In this document: positions 16,565-27,700 of the stretch, one piece after another | Position numbering within the stretch: position 1 is the stretch's first letter | How the letters are laid out: the number at the start of each line of letters is the position of its first letter | Origin: Candidatus Paracaedibacteraceae bacterium | Lineage (GTDB): Bacteria > Pseudomonadota > Alphaproteobacteria > Paracaedibacterales > CAIULA01 | Reading direction: 5' to 3' | Length of the DNA: 32,292 nucleotides | NCBI GenBank assembly: GCA_027328625.1 | Contig: DAHVSZ010000007.1 | Coordinates: forward strand, 1-32,292 | Notes under the pieces: model-generated | Databases searched by the model: none | What the model saw: only the letters and a program-made list of their open reading frames with translations | Told to the model about the DNA's origin: nothing | Program-made: the position numbers and the translations under genes

Positions 16565-16999
16565 TTACCTGTTAAACAGGTTCAGCTGTTCTATCCTTTG
16601 ATCCTCAACTTCTTGGTTTTGGATATAGCTTCGGATCGTTTGCTCATTGATCCCGACTGTACTGACGAAATATCCTCGAGCCCAAAACTTTTGTCCAACG
16701 AAATTCCTCTGCTTATTGCTAATGTTTTGAGCAACCCATATAGAACTTTTTCCTTTTAAAAACCCAACGACACTAGAGACAGAGTGTTTAGGCGGAATGG
16801 AGAGCAACATATGGACATGATCGAGCATCAGACGCCCCTCCTCTATTTTACATTCTTTTTGAACGGCTAAACGATGAAATACATTCTTGAGGTCTTTCCT
16901 AATCAGACCAAATAACGACTTCTTGCGGTACTTGGGTGTGAAAACAAGATGATATTTACATTCCCACGTACAATGATTTAAATGGTTTGTGTTTGGCAT
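16565..16999 (-). CDS. tnpA: IS200-type Y1 transposase TnpA
   Basis: ATG 16999 follows AAGGAG at good spacing and gives 144 residues, normal for the family. The HUH metal site is HVHMLLS, and the nucleophile Tyr is in RSYIQNQE near the C-terminus; the N-terminal YHLVFTPKYRKK is a family hallmark. TnpA cuts and joins single-stranded DNA at the element ends. The gene looks intact, so the element may be active. An ACCTGTT/AACAGGT palindrome overlaps its stop codon (16567-16581). No tnpB-like gene accompanies it. Confidence 0.95.
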   Translation of the reverse strand: MPNTNHLNHCTWECKYHLVFTPKYRKKSLFGLIRKDLKNVFHRLAVQKECKIEEGRLMLDHVHMLLSIPPKHSVSSVVGFLKGKSSIWVAQNISNKQRNFVGQKFWARGYFVSTVGINEQTIRSYIQNQEVEDQRIEQLNLFNR

Positions 17000-17079
17000 A
17001 TACTTTTTCTCCTTGATTGGTGCTTTGAGCAGCGTCAATCATTTTGGGAAATCTTTAGTATATGTCAAACACTAGGAGT

Positions 17080-17098
17080 CCTCCGCTAGAAGCGGAGG
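17080..17098. repeat. Left-end hairpin of the IS
   Basis: Perfect 7-bp stem (CCTCCGC/GCGGAGG) with loop TAGAA, extended outward by AGGAGT and ACTCCT. Confidence 0.8.
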
Positions 17099-17099
17099 C

Positions 17100-17837
17100 T
17101 TAACTCCTGAAATTAGTTAACCTCTTTTTAAAGCTATGAATTATGCCAGTCACATCCCAGTCTTCTACTTTATGATCAATAGCAAAAATATATTTAATAA
17201 AATCTCTGTTTGGCTGTTTATCGTGTTCTTCTGAAAAATATTGGCCAATAAGAGCACCTTCGGGAAGGCTATTAATCAATCCGCCCCATTTTCGAATTAA
17301 CGTTTCTCTAAACAGGAAATACTCAGAGACTTCAGCAGGTGTCATCAATATTCCGATGATTTCCCTATACACATCAATAGAAAATATATGTATAACGCCA
17401 GCAGTCTTACTAATATGAAATTTTTTATATTTATATTCATCAAGAAGATTTTCCGAAGCAGAATACACGATAATTTTATGAATTTGAGTTACCGATGATT
17501 CACTCAAAATAAAATCATCACCTTGTTGATTTTTTAAAGGTATTTGAGTGTTTTGATTTAAATAAACTAATGTATCTTTAACTTGTTTGATACCCTTGCC
17601 TAAGACTTTCCTCTCAAACCATTTTTGTTCAGCTTCTTGGTTCGTAAAATCCTTTGAACTTCTTTCTTTCAACTGAAATATTATTGTTAGACCATCCAAA
17701 TATATTACGTTGTCAGCTAACTCAACCTCCTGACCTCGTGTATCATAAAAGGTGTTATTCGAATAAGTAAATTCTTTAAAGAAATAATTTTCATGTAAAC
17801 TTGAAACATTGCTTTCAAGATTTGTTGTACTAACCAT
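17100..17837 (-). pseudogene. 5' part of a Mrr-like nuclease gene, cut by the IS
   Basis: ATG 17837 opens 245 residues; the final few (RS and stop) come from the inserted element, so native sequence ends at 17107. Residues 35-75 hold ELADNVIYLDGLTIIFQLKER followed by QKWFERKVLGKGIKQVKDTL. An acidic residue, a hydrophobic strand and QxK suggest the D-QxK variant of the PD-(D/E)XK nuclease fold, as in Mrr-type enzymes; similar proteins with FQxK(D/E)R and KSxKQ motifs are common, function poorly known. The C-terminal remainder lies beyond the IS at 16043-16492. The N-terminal domain alone keeps the proposed active site. Confidence 0.6.
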
Positions 17838-18044
17838 GGCATTTTTAGACTTCTATGATTTATGTAACTTTTATAAACCGTCCTTATTCTAATAACAATA
17901 TCATTCGTATAGTTGGCAAAACCTTTTACCAATTAGGTTTTTTGTCACAGTGATTCAAAATATTATTTTACAAGCCTACAAAAGACGTAATACTTTTCTT
18001 TCACAATTTTTCAAATTTCCTTAAAATTCTAATAAGAAGAGTTT

Positions 18045-18662
18045 TCAATTTGAGAGTAACTCTAGCTTCACTTGTTGCTCATTTCCAGCATCATCAAAAA
18101 TCGCTAGTATTGCCGAAAGTCTGTTTCCTGTTTTCTTATGTTTGCCTTGAATAAAAATTTCTACCATAATAGGCAGAGTACCGTTTGCAGGAATATAATG
18201 TTTTGAAGCATAGGCAGATCCATATTCTCTGGTACGAGGATTTTCGATCAATACCAATTGGTGTCTAACTTTACCAGATATTTTTGGACTAACTAACTTT
18301 CCTTTCACTAGATATAAAGGCTTATCTGTAAGATTCTTGACCAGAAATTTAGCTGTCACATGCGTACTCATTGTCCCATCTTGCTGCTTGAAAACACCAA
18401 TCAAACTTTGGTTTTCAATCGGTGTAAGATGAAATGTTCTAACCGACTTTGGCTTTGGATAGCGTTCGGCAAAAAAACGACATATTGCAAATAACGGGAA
18501 CAAAAGTGCAGCAAAGCCAATCCACGCTTGCAGATTTTGAGAAACAGTACTAGCAGGAGACAACCACCAAAACACATTCGAAGCAATTGATACTGCAACA
18601 AGTAACCATAATGGTGTGTGTTTGATAACAGATAGGAATTTAGTAAACCATATTAGTTCCAT
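18045..18662 (-). CDS. Two-TM membrane protein with a C-terminal soluble domain
   Basis: ATG 18662 gives 205 residues (a TTG at 18686 adds eight). Two hydrophobic helices (PLWLLVAVSIASNVFWWL and WIGFAALLFPLFAICRFF) are followed by a soluble, beta-rich domain (THVTAKFLVKNLTDKPLYLV, PANGTLPIMVEIFIQG) that looks like an immunoglobulin-type sandwich. No family was recognised. A 17-bp element identical to that in the promoter of the AlbA_2 gene lies about 105 bases upstream, suggesting common regulation. Confidence 0.7.
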   Translation of the reverse strand: MELIWFTKFLSVIKHTPLWLLVAVSIASNVFWWLSPASTVSQNLQAWIGFAALLFPLFAICRFFAERYPKPKSVRTFHLTPIENQSLIGVFKQQDGTMSTHVTAKFLVKNLTDKPLYLVKGKLVSPKISGKVRHQLVLIENPRTREYGSAYASKHYIPANGTLPIMVEIFIQGKHKKTGNRLSAILAIFDDAGNEQQVKLELLSN

Positions 18663-18767
18663 CTCAACTTTAACTTTCTTTGACAATTTGTATTATGTAA
18701 GGTTTTTCACACTCGAGAATGAAGATAATTTCCCAACACAAGTAATATAATGAAATTTTACATAGTG

Positions 18768-18784
18768 TGCATATTAGTGTGAAG
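18768..18784 (-). promoter_or_regulatory. 17-bp promoter element, copy 1
   Basis: TGCATATTAGTGTGAAG (plus strand) is identical to 20602-20618. On the minus strand it presents CTTCACAC followed by TAATAT as a -10, upstream of the membrane-protein gene. No good -35 is present for this copy, so the conserved part may be an operator. Confidence 0.5.
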
Positions 18785-18874
18785 TAACTGCAAAATCAAG
18801 AAAATTTTCTGAAAACACTTTTTTGTTACAGGTTAATTCCACATTAATATTTTTACTCTGATACGCGAAGAGAC

Positions 18875-20569
18875 TTACCTGTAATCTCTTTCCAGAAAAT
18901 CTTGTGGCAGAATCTGATACTTAGCAATTTGTCTGTTTTCAAAAGCTTCTTGAACTTTTCCATCAGCCAACGCCTTTAAGAGAACTTCAGAAAATATAGG
19001 ATCAGAGCCAATAATATCTTTTACCACTATCTTAGCTTGCTCTCTTAAAGCAGAACCTCCTCCATCCAAAAAGTAATCATCGATTGTATTTCTACTAAAA
19101 ACAAGATCAATGCAGTTCTTTCCTATCTCTAACCGAATTAAGAGGTTTCCAAGATGTCCCACGCTGTCGTGCCAAATTGTTTCTTTAATAAGGTTTATTT
19201 TTTGCAGCTTTCCAGTCGTTGCTTTTAAAGAGTACTTCTTCTTGGGATCATTTGGGCCTTGTGATAGCTCTATTATTTGCCCTTTATCACTCATCCCAGA
19301 AAGTCTATTGATAACGGAGCGTCTACTTACGTTAACGCAACTGGTAATTTGGTGTGTAGATAAGGGCCCACAAAAAGTCAAAAGACCAATAATAAACTGA
19401 TCAAGGTCATCCATAATAGGTTGACTTACTTTTTTCTTATAAAATATCACGCGAATGCGAGGCCCTGTTTCTTTAAAATAGGGAGCCTCTAAGCCTGCTT
19501 CTAAACAAGCATTGATCATTCTTTTAATACCGCTCCCCCATTGCTCAATTAAACCAAGCTCGTTAAAAACACGAGCTATTATTGGATTCCGTAGTTTTGA
19601 AACTCCAGCTTTTAAATCTTCAAAGGTTAATCCCCATGGTAAAAGAGCACTATTTTCAATTTCTATGCGATCATCAAAAATAGCAATTGTCATCGAATTA
19701 CCTCTTAAAGAATAGTCAGTGTGAACAATGGCATTAATGACTGCCTCTCTAAGGGCAATCTTAGGAATTTCCCAAAGTTCATGATGACGCGTATCTTCAA
19801 TCTTCAAACCAACACGAATGTTCCTTTTAATATAATTAAGGGCTTCATCTATCGCTTGAGGAAACAATGATGTAATTTTCTGCGTATCTAAAATCTTGTC
19901 TGTCTCTATTCCATCAAAAACGCCAACTTTGATCCAAGCGTATGGAAAATGATGTAAACGATTTTTGCCAAATAAAAGAATTCCAGCAACTGTTGGCACC
20001 AGTTCTTTACCTTTTTTTGCAACTACCCCAAGAGAAAGTAAATCGCTTTGTTGTAGTTTTCGGTGAGGTTCAAACAACTGTGAAGCAGCTGTGAAATCAA
20101 TATCTTCATAGCTTGCTTCATAGCATAGTTCTTCATCAAAAGATTTCGAAATCATGGATCTTTCAACAACTCCTAGCAAATCTTGATCAGCTAGACGAGT
20201 AGTTGAACCAATTCTAATATAAGTAGATTTTTCCTTGCCCTTTGATCGTCTGAAATGGGGTCTGAGTGCACTTGGATAAACTTCAATCGAAATTAAATGC
20301 GTATTTCGGTATGGGACAACCTCTATATTAGGCAAAATTCTTGGCTCAATCATGTCATGAATTTTACCAGCTAATGCCTCTACAACTTTGTAAGGATCTT
20401 CAACCCCCACAATGTGATGTGTTTTATCCTCAACCCCTATTATAACACGACCACCAGATGTATTGGAAAAGGCAATCAAAGTAGAAATAATTGTATCTTC
20501 AGATTTTAAGTTTTCCTTGAACTCTAAAGTAGTCCCTTCCCCCTTTTGGAGAATCTCTTCAATTTTCAT
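18875..20569 (-). CDS. AlbA_2/Schlafen-type protein with GHKL-like ATPase domain and HTH
   Basis: ATG 20569 gives 564 residues. The N-terminus is an AlbA_2 domain (LEFKENLKSEDTIISTLIAF, GGRVIIGVED, then YIRIGSTTRLAD). Next comes the ATPase-like region: WEIPKIALREAVINAIVHTD with the Asn-Ala-hVHxDYS box and later GSGIKRMINAC. Residues after about 400 form a winged-helix segment (LSTHQITSCVNVSRRSVINR). The family is often annotated as a RecG-like helicase or transcriptional regulator, but it has no helicase motifs; DNA or RNA binding and defence or stress regulation are proposed roles. The last 130 residues have no match I know. A strong promoter lies upstream at 20605-20633. Confidence 0.85.
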   Translation of the reverse strand: MKIEEILQKGEGTTLEFKENLKSEDTIISTLIAFSNTSGGRVIIGVEDKTHHIVGVEDPYKVVEALAGKIHDMIEPRILPNIEVVPYRNTHLISIEVYPSALRPHFRRSKGKEKSTYIRIGSTTRLADQDLLGVVERSMISKSFDEELCYEASYEDIDFTAASQLFEPHRKLQQSDLLSLGVVAKKGKELVPTVAGILLFGKNRLHHFPYAWIKVGVFDGIETDKILDTQKITSLFPQAIDEALNYIKRNIRVGLKIEDTRHHELWEIPKIALREAVINAIVHTDYSLRGNSMTIAIFDDRIEIENSALLPWGLTFEDLKAGVSKLRNPIIARVFNELGLIEQWGSGIKRMINACLEAGLEAPYFKETGPRIRVIFYKKKVSQPIMDDLDQFIIGLLTFCGPLSTHQITSCVNVSRRSVINRLSGMSDKGQIIELSQGPNDPKKKYSLKATTGKLQKINLIKETIWHDSVGHLGNLLIRLEIGKNCIDLVFSRNTIDDYFLDGGGSALREQAKIVVKDIIGSDPIFSEVLLKALADGKVQEAFENRQIAKYQILPQDFLERDYR

Positions 20570-20601
20570 TGTGATAATCTTTAAAAAAACATCAATTACT
20601 A

Positions 20602-20633
20602 TGCATATTAGTGTGAAGACGCTGTGAAGTCAA
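20602..20633 (-). promoter_or_regulatory. Promoter of the AlbA_2 gene with repeated TTCACA boxes
   Basis: On the minus strand TTGACT (20633-20628), 17 bases, then TAATAT (20610-20605) make a near-consensus sigma-70 promoter. CTTCACA occurs twice in the spacer region, and the -10 half is inside the 17-bp element shared with 18768-18784. Binding of a regulator to these boxes would block the promoter. Confidence 0.65.
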
Positions 20634-20659
20634 CAAGTTTATAACGCTCTCGTTGCCGA

Positions 20660-21205
20660 TTAATTATCACTCAAATACCGATACACACTAGCTTTAGAAA
20701 GTTTGTATTCTTTCATTAAATCTTTAATCAGCACTCCCTCCCCTCTTTTTTGGCTCATCTCTATAATTTGTTCCTTGTTCAATTTAACCCGCGGGCCAAA
20801 CTTAATACCTCGCTCTTTAGCTTTTTGAATCCCATCCATTTGTCTTTCAGATCGGATTTCTGTTTCAAATTGTGCTATAGCTCCAAGCATATTAAAAAGT
20901 AATCGTCCTGTTGCATCGCTAGTATCTAGGTTTTGATCAATAACTTTAAGATCAACCCCTTTTCTCTCCAACTCTTTCGCTATTTTGCATAAATCAAATG
21001 TCGAACGAGCTAATCGATCTAAGCGCGTGATAACAAGGGTGTCCCCTTCCCTCACATACTCCAGGCAATCTTTTAAGCGCGGGCGTTTATCAGTTGTTCC
21101 GCTTTTCTTTTCTTGGAAAATTTTATCGCAATGTTTCAACTTCTCAAGTTGCGTATCCAGATTCTGTCCAACTGAACTTACACGTGCATATCCAACTTGT
21201 GCCAT
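20660..21205 (-). CDS. Serine recombinase (resolvase/invertase family)
   Basis: ATG 21205 gives 181 residues, the usual size of small resolvases. The catalytic domain starts GYARVSSVGQNLDTQ with nucleophile Ser10 and Arg8, and LVITRLDRLARS supplies the active-site arginines. A long helix (FETEIRSERQMDGIQKAKER) and a C-terminal helix-turn-helix (IIEMSQKRGEG, LSKASVYRYL) complete it. Such enzymes resolve cointegrates or invert segments. It lies directly upstream of the AlbA_2 gene in the same direction. A TGTCTTATAA-like sequence just upstream of the gene (near 21253-21264) resembles a res half-site, weakly. Confidence 0.92.
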   Translation of the reverse strand: MAQVGYARVSSVGQNLDTQLEKLKHCDKIFQEKKSGTTDKRPRLKDCLEYVREGDTLVITRLDRLARSTFDLCKIAKELERKGVDLKVIDQNLDTSDATGRLLFNMLGAIAQFETEIRSERQMDGIQKAKERGIKFGPRVKLNKEQIIEMSQKRGEGVLIKDLMKEYKLSKASVYRYLSDN

Positions 21206-21766
21206 TTTTAACTTTCTGATGTTTCTTATAGTTTTAGATAATATGAGAATTTATTTATAAGACATTATTTGAGACGCTACAAGTCACGTTCTCACAAAGT
21301 ATACTTCTTGAGACCTTACTTTATAGAAAGATTATTGTTATTTTTACAAGGTATAGCGATTTGATCAGCTACTATCACTACTCTAAAAAATTGAAGTTTA
21401 AGGAGCTAGAAAAACTCCCTTAAGATTTAATTTTTTCACTTGGATTTGCTGAAAATGGTCTGCAATTTTTACATGCTTCAGATCTGAATGAAGCAAAACC
21501 TCCTTAATATATCCAATTATCTTAGACAAAATAAATAACACATGTTTCCATCCAGCACATTCAATTTCTTTTCCTGGGGAAAATTCAAAAACTATACCAT
21601 CTCCAAAGTCAAATGGCCCAATAGTGTTTTTCCCTCTGTATATGCCTCTACGAGCTTACCACAGCGATATCACATTAGCCTAAAGGCTGAGTACAAGCTG
21701 CGCTTGCCTAGTCTTATCTTTCAGATAAACTAACTTTCCATCTTTTATTACGTTTTTGCTGATAAA
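21206..21766. other. 561-base gap with a decayed gene and stem-loops
   Basis: No intact gene is seen. The minus strand holds a decayed coding stretch (separate entry). The plus strand shows a stem-loop, TTAAGGAG with CTCCCTTAA (one-base bulge) at about 21397-21423, followed by a T run at 21431-21436, and a 12-bp palindrome TTCAGATCTGAA at 21477-21488 inside a TGCTTC/GAAGCA stem. Confidence 0.45.
21398..21665 (-). pseudogene. Decayed gene remnant
   Basis: From about 21665 the minus strand reads RCGKLVEAYTEGKTLLGHLT and then stops; the next frame picks up as DGIVFEFSPGKEIECAGWKH and VLFILSKIIGYIKEVLLHSD down to TAA at 21398. The two stretches look like one protein with a one-base shift near 21600. 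No start codon remains upstream. Family unknown. Confidence 0.4.
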
Positions 21767-24700
21767 TCACTGGATAGTTCGATTTTGATGAACTCGTCCC
21801 CCTTCTTCTCTACGGCTCACAGCCATTTCAACTATTTGCCTTACTTCATCGTCATGGCTTCTCTTCCAATTAATCCATTCAACTTGAGCCAAAGCCTCAT
21901 ATTGCTGCAATGTCGCTGGAGAATAATCATCCATGCTTGCAGAAAGAAGCTTACCTTTGTCATCACGTAGTATTGGCTGAATACGTCTATAATTATCTCC
22001 TAGATGATGACTCATTGTGTGCGAAACACCTTCTCTACTCAAATCCAATTGACCAAATACAAGTTGTCGGCAATTACCATACAATCCATTGTAACTTACC
22101 GGACTATACTTAACCGTTCCTCGTCCTGTGCCAAGTGAAAAAATATAAGTATTTTGACGACTAGCCCCTTCATTCTCTTCAAGAATACGATTAAAAACAA
22201 GGTCTGATGGATTGTTTTTCCATACTCCACCATCCCACACAGAATACAGATTTCTGTAGCCAGACAAATCTCGCATACTAGCCTGTGGAAAAAATGGAGG
22301 AGCCGATGATGTACCTCGCCCTACATCACGTGCAAGATAATTATCTTCATCACAACGAGAAGCCCATCTGCTATCAAAAATCAGAGGTTCTAGACCCGTT
22401 GGTAAATCCGTACGTACACCCGTCACCACAACATGTGCTAAAGCATCTGATAATTTCTTTTCACGGAAAAGATCTTTCAACTCACCTTCAAGTGGTTCTG
22501 CTGCATATTTAGAACCAAAAACACCATACCCTGTCCTCTTTCCAAATATTTTGTAGCCCCTCTTATAAAAAAATTTAACCAAACGTTCTGGTTCTCTTGG
22601 TTTATCTCCTCCCATCGTATCCCCACTTGGTAAAGCTAAACTCAAAGCTCCTATGCCACCTATTGATGTACCTCCTATGCAATCAAAAATTTCGTGCAGC
22701 ATTATTCCTGGCTTGTATACACGTGCACTTGTGAGGAATTCACGTAAAATAACAGTTGGAATAAGACCTCGCATTCCTCCACCATCTATTGAAAGCCCAA
22801 AATAACGAGCTGGTTGTCTTGGTATAACTGTATTATTATCCCCAAAACGATCTAATTTTTTTACTTGAACAACAGATCTTGAATCTTTATCCCTCTCTCT
22901 AAGCCTGGCATCATGTCGATGTTTATTCAAACACTTTTGAATTTCTAATAAGGTGTTGTCATTAATTTTATTTTTTGATAAATCCAAATGCAGCATCTTG
23001 GGACTTTGTTGTAAGGCACTTAATATAATCCCCCCACCAACATCTGTTAGATCATTATCTCTGAAATTAACATCCGTCATACTTCCAAAGTTATAAGCAG
23101 CCCTATCTTGATCTACAACACGCAAGAAATGCAAAATACCCGAATCACCGAAGTGCCTACTAGATAAGTCAATCTCCTCGCTCTTAAGGGTATTAACTGC
23201 CGCTCTTAACGTTTTTCCCATAATAATTCGAGTTAAATCAATTTGCTGTTTAACGCGCTGATGTTCCCAGTAAGCTGCACGTCCCATCCATAAAACGCCA
23301 GAAACAACAGCACCAACACCTGTTGCAATAGTTGCTGCAGAAACTGCAGTGCTCACTGTACTAGCTGCTGCCGTTCCACCTTGTGCTGCCATAAAAGCAA
23401 CTTTTGTAGCATCTGTTGCAACCAACGTTGCTTTTGCTACGTCCACAGCGAGAGAAGTGCTGCTTAAAATAGCCTGTCCAACACCTATACCCCCCGTTAT
23501 AGTTCCACCTAATCCACCAAGAGAGTAAGTACCATAAACGGCAGCTTCTTTAGATAGACTTCTCTCTTTATCCGTAGCAGATAAATATTCATGCAATGGA
23601 CTTGCTATAGGATCAGGCTTTACGAGCCTTTTGATTGCTGTTACAACACCCCAAATATCCCAACAGATACCCCCCAGTGTATTTTTCAAAAAATGGCCTG
23701 CGTGCAGGAAAAAATCTCCCACACCTAAAATACCATCTGTATTGACCCTAGCAGTTCTAAGTATCTCCTCAGAATCTTTTGTATCAAGCGTATCAAGTCT
23801 ATTTTTTGTCTCTTTAATTTTTTCTGTCGTCACACCTGGTATTGACTCTCTTAATTCCGGCCATGTAACAGATGTTCCCTTTAAATGTAAGAAAAACAAA
23901 TTTTTGTACTTTGCAATTAGATCACCTTTTTTATATAGCAAGTTTTGTTCGTTATCCTTTTGGTCTTCCATTGCTTTAACAAAAAGAAGAGCATCTAGAA
24001 TATCATCCGTAATTTGCGCATCATTGATAAGGCTAATCCTTGTTATATTGGTACTGCCTTCGAGAACAACCTCTTTCAATTGGTCAGCACCATTACACTC
24101 AAATTCTTCAAGAACAGGGGATGTAACCTTTACACTTTTTAGGGCTGCTCCTCTCATACCATTCATTTTAACTGTTTTTAGCTTTGATAAGGAAATGTCA
24201 ATACTCTCACCATCAATGGGTGTGCATGAAATATCCAAGTACACAAGATTACGAGAACTCTGTTTAATTAAGCTCAAAAGCCGAGGAGTAAGATTAGAAC
24301 ATCCAGAAACAGAAAGGTGTCTTAAGGAAGATAAAGGAAAACATTGTTTGCTATCCCCATCAGGTACCTGAGAAAAATGAGTGTCTCGCAGTAACTCACA
24401 ATCTTGAAATTCCAACCAACGAGGAGGATTTGAAGGGTCTAAGAGAACTTGTATAAGATGACTTGGATCACCAATTATACGCCAACTCGTCCCCCTCAAC
24501 AAACGTCTTTGTTGATAACTCCACTCTCTAAATGCCTCAAGATCATCGCTCGTCAGCTGCTCTCCTCTCTTTTTCTTTTCAAGAGCAACTTCAACATTTT
24601 TAATGGTTTCTCCAATGCTTAAAAGAACCCTCGCCACACTGGTCAATCTCTTCTCGATAGGCTCAGCAATACTATTGTCAACAGAAACACCATGCGAAGT

Positions 24701-27700
24701 ATAATAATCTTTTCCTGTTGATGAGGGTATATTCTCTACTTTTTTGTCCCCGAGAAATTCAAAATCAGTGGCTGCTTTCCTCCAAAAGTATTTTTTTCTA
24801 TCGGCCAATGTTGGCGTAATATAGCCTAGTAATTCTGCGTGCGTATCAATCAAAGAATCTGGACTAAGCGCCGTTTGCAATTCAACAAATCGATCATTCA
24901 CTCTTTGTACCATACGCTTTGTCAAAACAATTGACACACAAGATTGATGTCGTTTCCATAATAACAAGCGTTCTGAAGCATCTGGAAATAAACGATCATA
25001 AGCAGCGTCTAAAGCTTGCATCTCTCGCAGCCATTGTTCCATAAAGTGCCCTCTTGATACTTCTGAAAAAAGGTTACGGACTTCATCTGGAATAGGTTCG
25101 TTCATTTTTTTCATTGCGAATAAACAAGAACGTGTTTCTACTTTTTCAGTATAACCGGCAGCCTCTTGAAGTTTTTCACTACCCTCCACATCCACAAACG
25201 GATGATCATTATCTATTGAAACGACCTGAAAACTCTGTGGATCATCTGGTAAGGGCAAAATAACGTGGTTATCAAGTTTTCCATCCTCAGGACTGACTAG
25301 AATATTACCTAAAATAATTTTTGAAAAATGAACAGGATTAAGCCTCCTCAATTTTTCTTCTAAAGCACTACGATCCCTATTTCTTTGAGCTAATAAGTTA
25401 TCAGCATTAAAACCCTGCGAGACAAGATAAGGAACCCCATCAATATTAAAAAGATCGCTATAAGGAACAGCACTACCAATCAACGGTAACAAAAACTTAT
25501 TAACCGCTGCTTCAAGGCCAGGAGATTGAGGATACTGTTTAACATATAAGATACCATCTTCCCCTAGAAGGCTATCAGCACCAAGGCCAATTTTCTGCAC
25601 ATTACAACGACCGTGTTCATTAGCTCTTTTAAACCTTCCCCCACTCCAAAGATGAGCTCGAATCTCTGAAGGGATAACTCGCGTTCCATTTTCAGCACTT
25701 TCCACAGTACGGAGAGGTTTAACAACCTGTTCATATGCTTCCTGAATGAGAAAGCTTTTTTCTCTATCATCTCCAGCTTGCTGAAGTTCTCGTAAATGTT
25801 TCATAAACTCTGCTTGTAAACTGAGAACAATTTGCGCATCAGCACGATTAGAACTCATTTCACTCCCTCTCTTGAAGTGCTCCCAGTATAATTGGGACGA
25901 GCTTTTTACATTTTCATTCCTTCCAATCCAAGCTCCTTTTTCTTCTTTAGCTTTTTTTTCGTATTCTCGCTCAAGGTACCCAACCAAAAGAGGAAGCGCA
26001 TAAAAAGCAGACATGCTACCCATCGGTAGTAATGAGGACGAAGCACCAATACGGGCTGTGTTAATACATCTAAGAGCCAATGTATCAGCTAAGTGTTTAT
26101 CATCATCACTTCTTTGGTATGATTGGTATTTCTTAAATTCAACACCTAGAATTCTTTTCAAACGATCATCTATACGATCTTTAATTCTTCCATTAAGTTC
26201 AACATCTGATTCTAATCCAATCATTACTGACGCTTCTAACGGATCAGACTGAGGAGGATCTATGATATATCCTTTGCTGCGCACAGTATTAATTAAAAAG
26301 TCTAATAAAAATGTTTTACTACCCCCTCTATACAGTTCCAAAAATGTTTCACAAACTTTTTTTTCGGCGACATTCAAACTTCCATCAAGTGAAGAAATAA
26401 GAGCCTTTACCATTTCATCAACACTATGCGTAACGGCAACCCCCTGCTGTGCAGCTTGTACTTTTGGAAATACTTCCTGCAAAACAACCTGCCATCCCAA
26501 TTTCTGATTACGCTTAGCTAAGGAGCGAAAACTGTCGCGTAAATCGCCCACGTTGTTCGAAGATAATAATTTTAAATACCACTGATGAGCTTGTTCAGGA
26601 TTCCTCATTTTCGTTCCTGCTTTTTGAAACACAAGCTCTCGAAATACCATGCGGTCTTCTTTACGTACAGCGATATCAAGTGAAGTCTCAGGTAATTGCA
26701 ATCCTATTAAATCACTCAACGCTTCACCATCCAACCACGGGACTGTATAAAACCATCTAATTTTATCAAGATAAGTTTTCTTTCTAGTTTGATCTACCTC
26801 CGTACAAGCACTTGCAACAGCTCGGTGAAGAAGTGTTAAACCATCCCTTTTCTGATTAATATCAAAACCTAGAAGAATTGACAGTTTGATTGCGTCCTCA
26901 CTCATTCCAGAACCATTCAGTACATCGTACAAATTTTCCATCATTTGTTTTTTTTGCTCGTTTGATAACCTTCTTAATCCTGTAGGCTTTAAAGTTTTCA
27001 AATCACGTGATATGGGATAACGTTTCATATAACGTTCAGCAACCAATTTAAACGTATCCCTATTAACTACATTACCGCTCGCAGCTGATCGTAACACTCG
27101 ACCAAACAAAATTTCATGTAACAAAATCCCATCAACTTGCCCTAAAAATCCAAAGTCTTTATATACCGATAAACTGCCAGGTACGTTTGATGGATATGCA
27201 TCACTGCTTACAAAAATAGGATCACCCACGAGAAAGTCATAAGAATCAATTACACTAGTCTTCGCTTTTCGCGTTACGGGCTCACGATAAGCCTCATTAA
27301 TCACTTTTTGATATTGCTCTATCCATTCACCTATACTTTTGACTCCTGGCTCACCAAGGTATGTCTTAAATTGCCTAAAAACTTTAATGAAATGATCAAG
27401 ATAGGAAACACGTTCACTTCCACCAACGGACAATGTTTCCCTCACAAGCGGCCACGACATCCAATTGAGTAAAACCTCCTCGGCACTCTTTACTTCAAAA
27501 GGTCTTCTTACAAATTGTTCAAAGGGTTTTCTATAGCCAACCATACCTCGTTCTTGCAAATCAATCGCAGCATATAAAAAGTTAAAAGTACTTAACTGAT
27601 AATGAGGTGGCACTCCATCCTCACAGGAAGCTCGTGTTTGTAAAAAAGGAACCCCTATTTCTCTAAAAGAATTTCTTGAACGAACGCGTTGCTGATTACA

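Larger units (their letters stand above)
16493..17106 (-). mobile_element. IS200/IS605-type insertion sequence
   Basis: A single Y1 transposase gene is bounded by the subterminal hairpins typical of the family. The right-end hairpin is ACTCCCAC TAGAA GTGGGAGT (16505-16525); the left-end hairpin is CCTCCGC TAGAA GCGGAGG (17080-17098), with the same loop. TTCAG (minus strand) flanks the left end at 17107-17111 and ends the element at 16493-16497, as expected when the cleavage site at the right end mimics the target. No target duplication is expected. The boundaries are inferred from this, giving 614 bp. Confidence 0.85.

Noticed and set aside
18768-20618. The two 17-bp repeats as target duplications of a mobile element around the AlbA_2 gene
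   Set aside because: They lie upstream of two different genes at promoter position and include a -10 box, so shared regulation fits better; no transposase or terminal inverted repeats border them.
23631-24371. Plus-strand open frame of 246 codons inside the giant gene
   Set aside because: It is antisense to the leucine-rich-repeat region, has unnatural Ser/Arg composition and no ribosome binding site; it is a shadow of the real gene.
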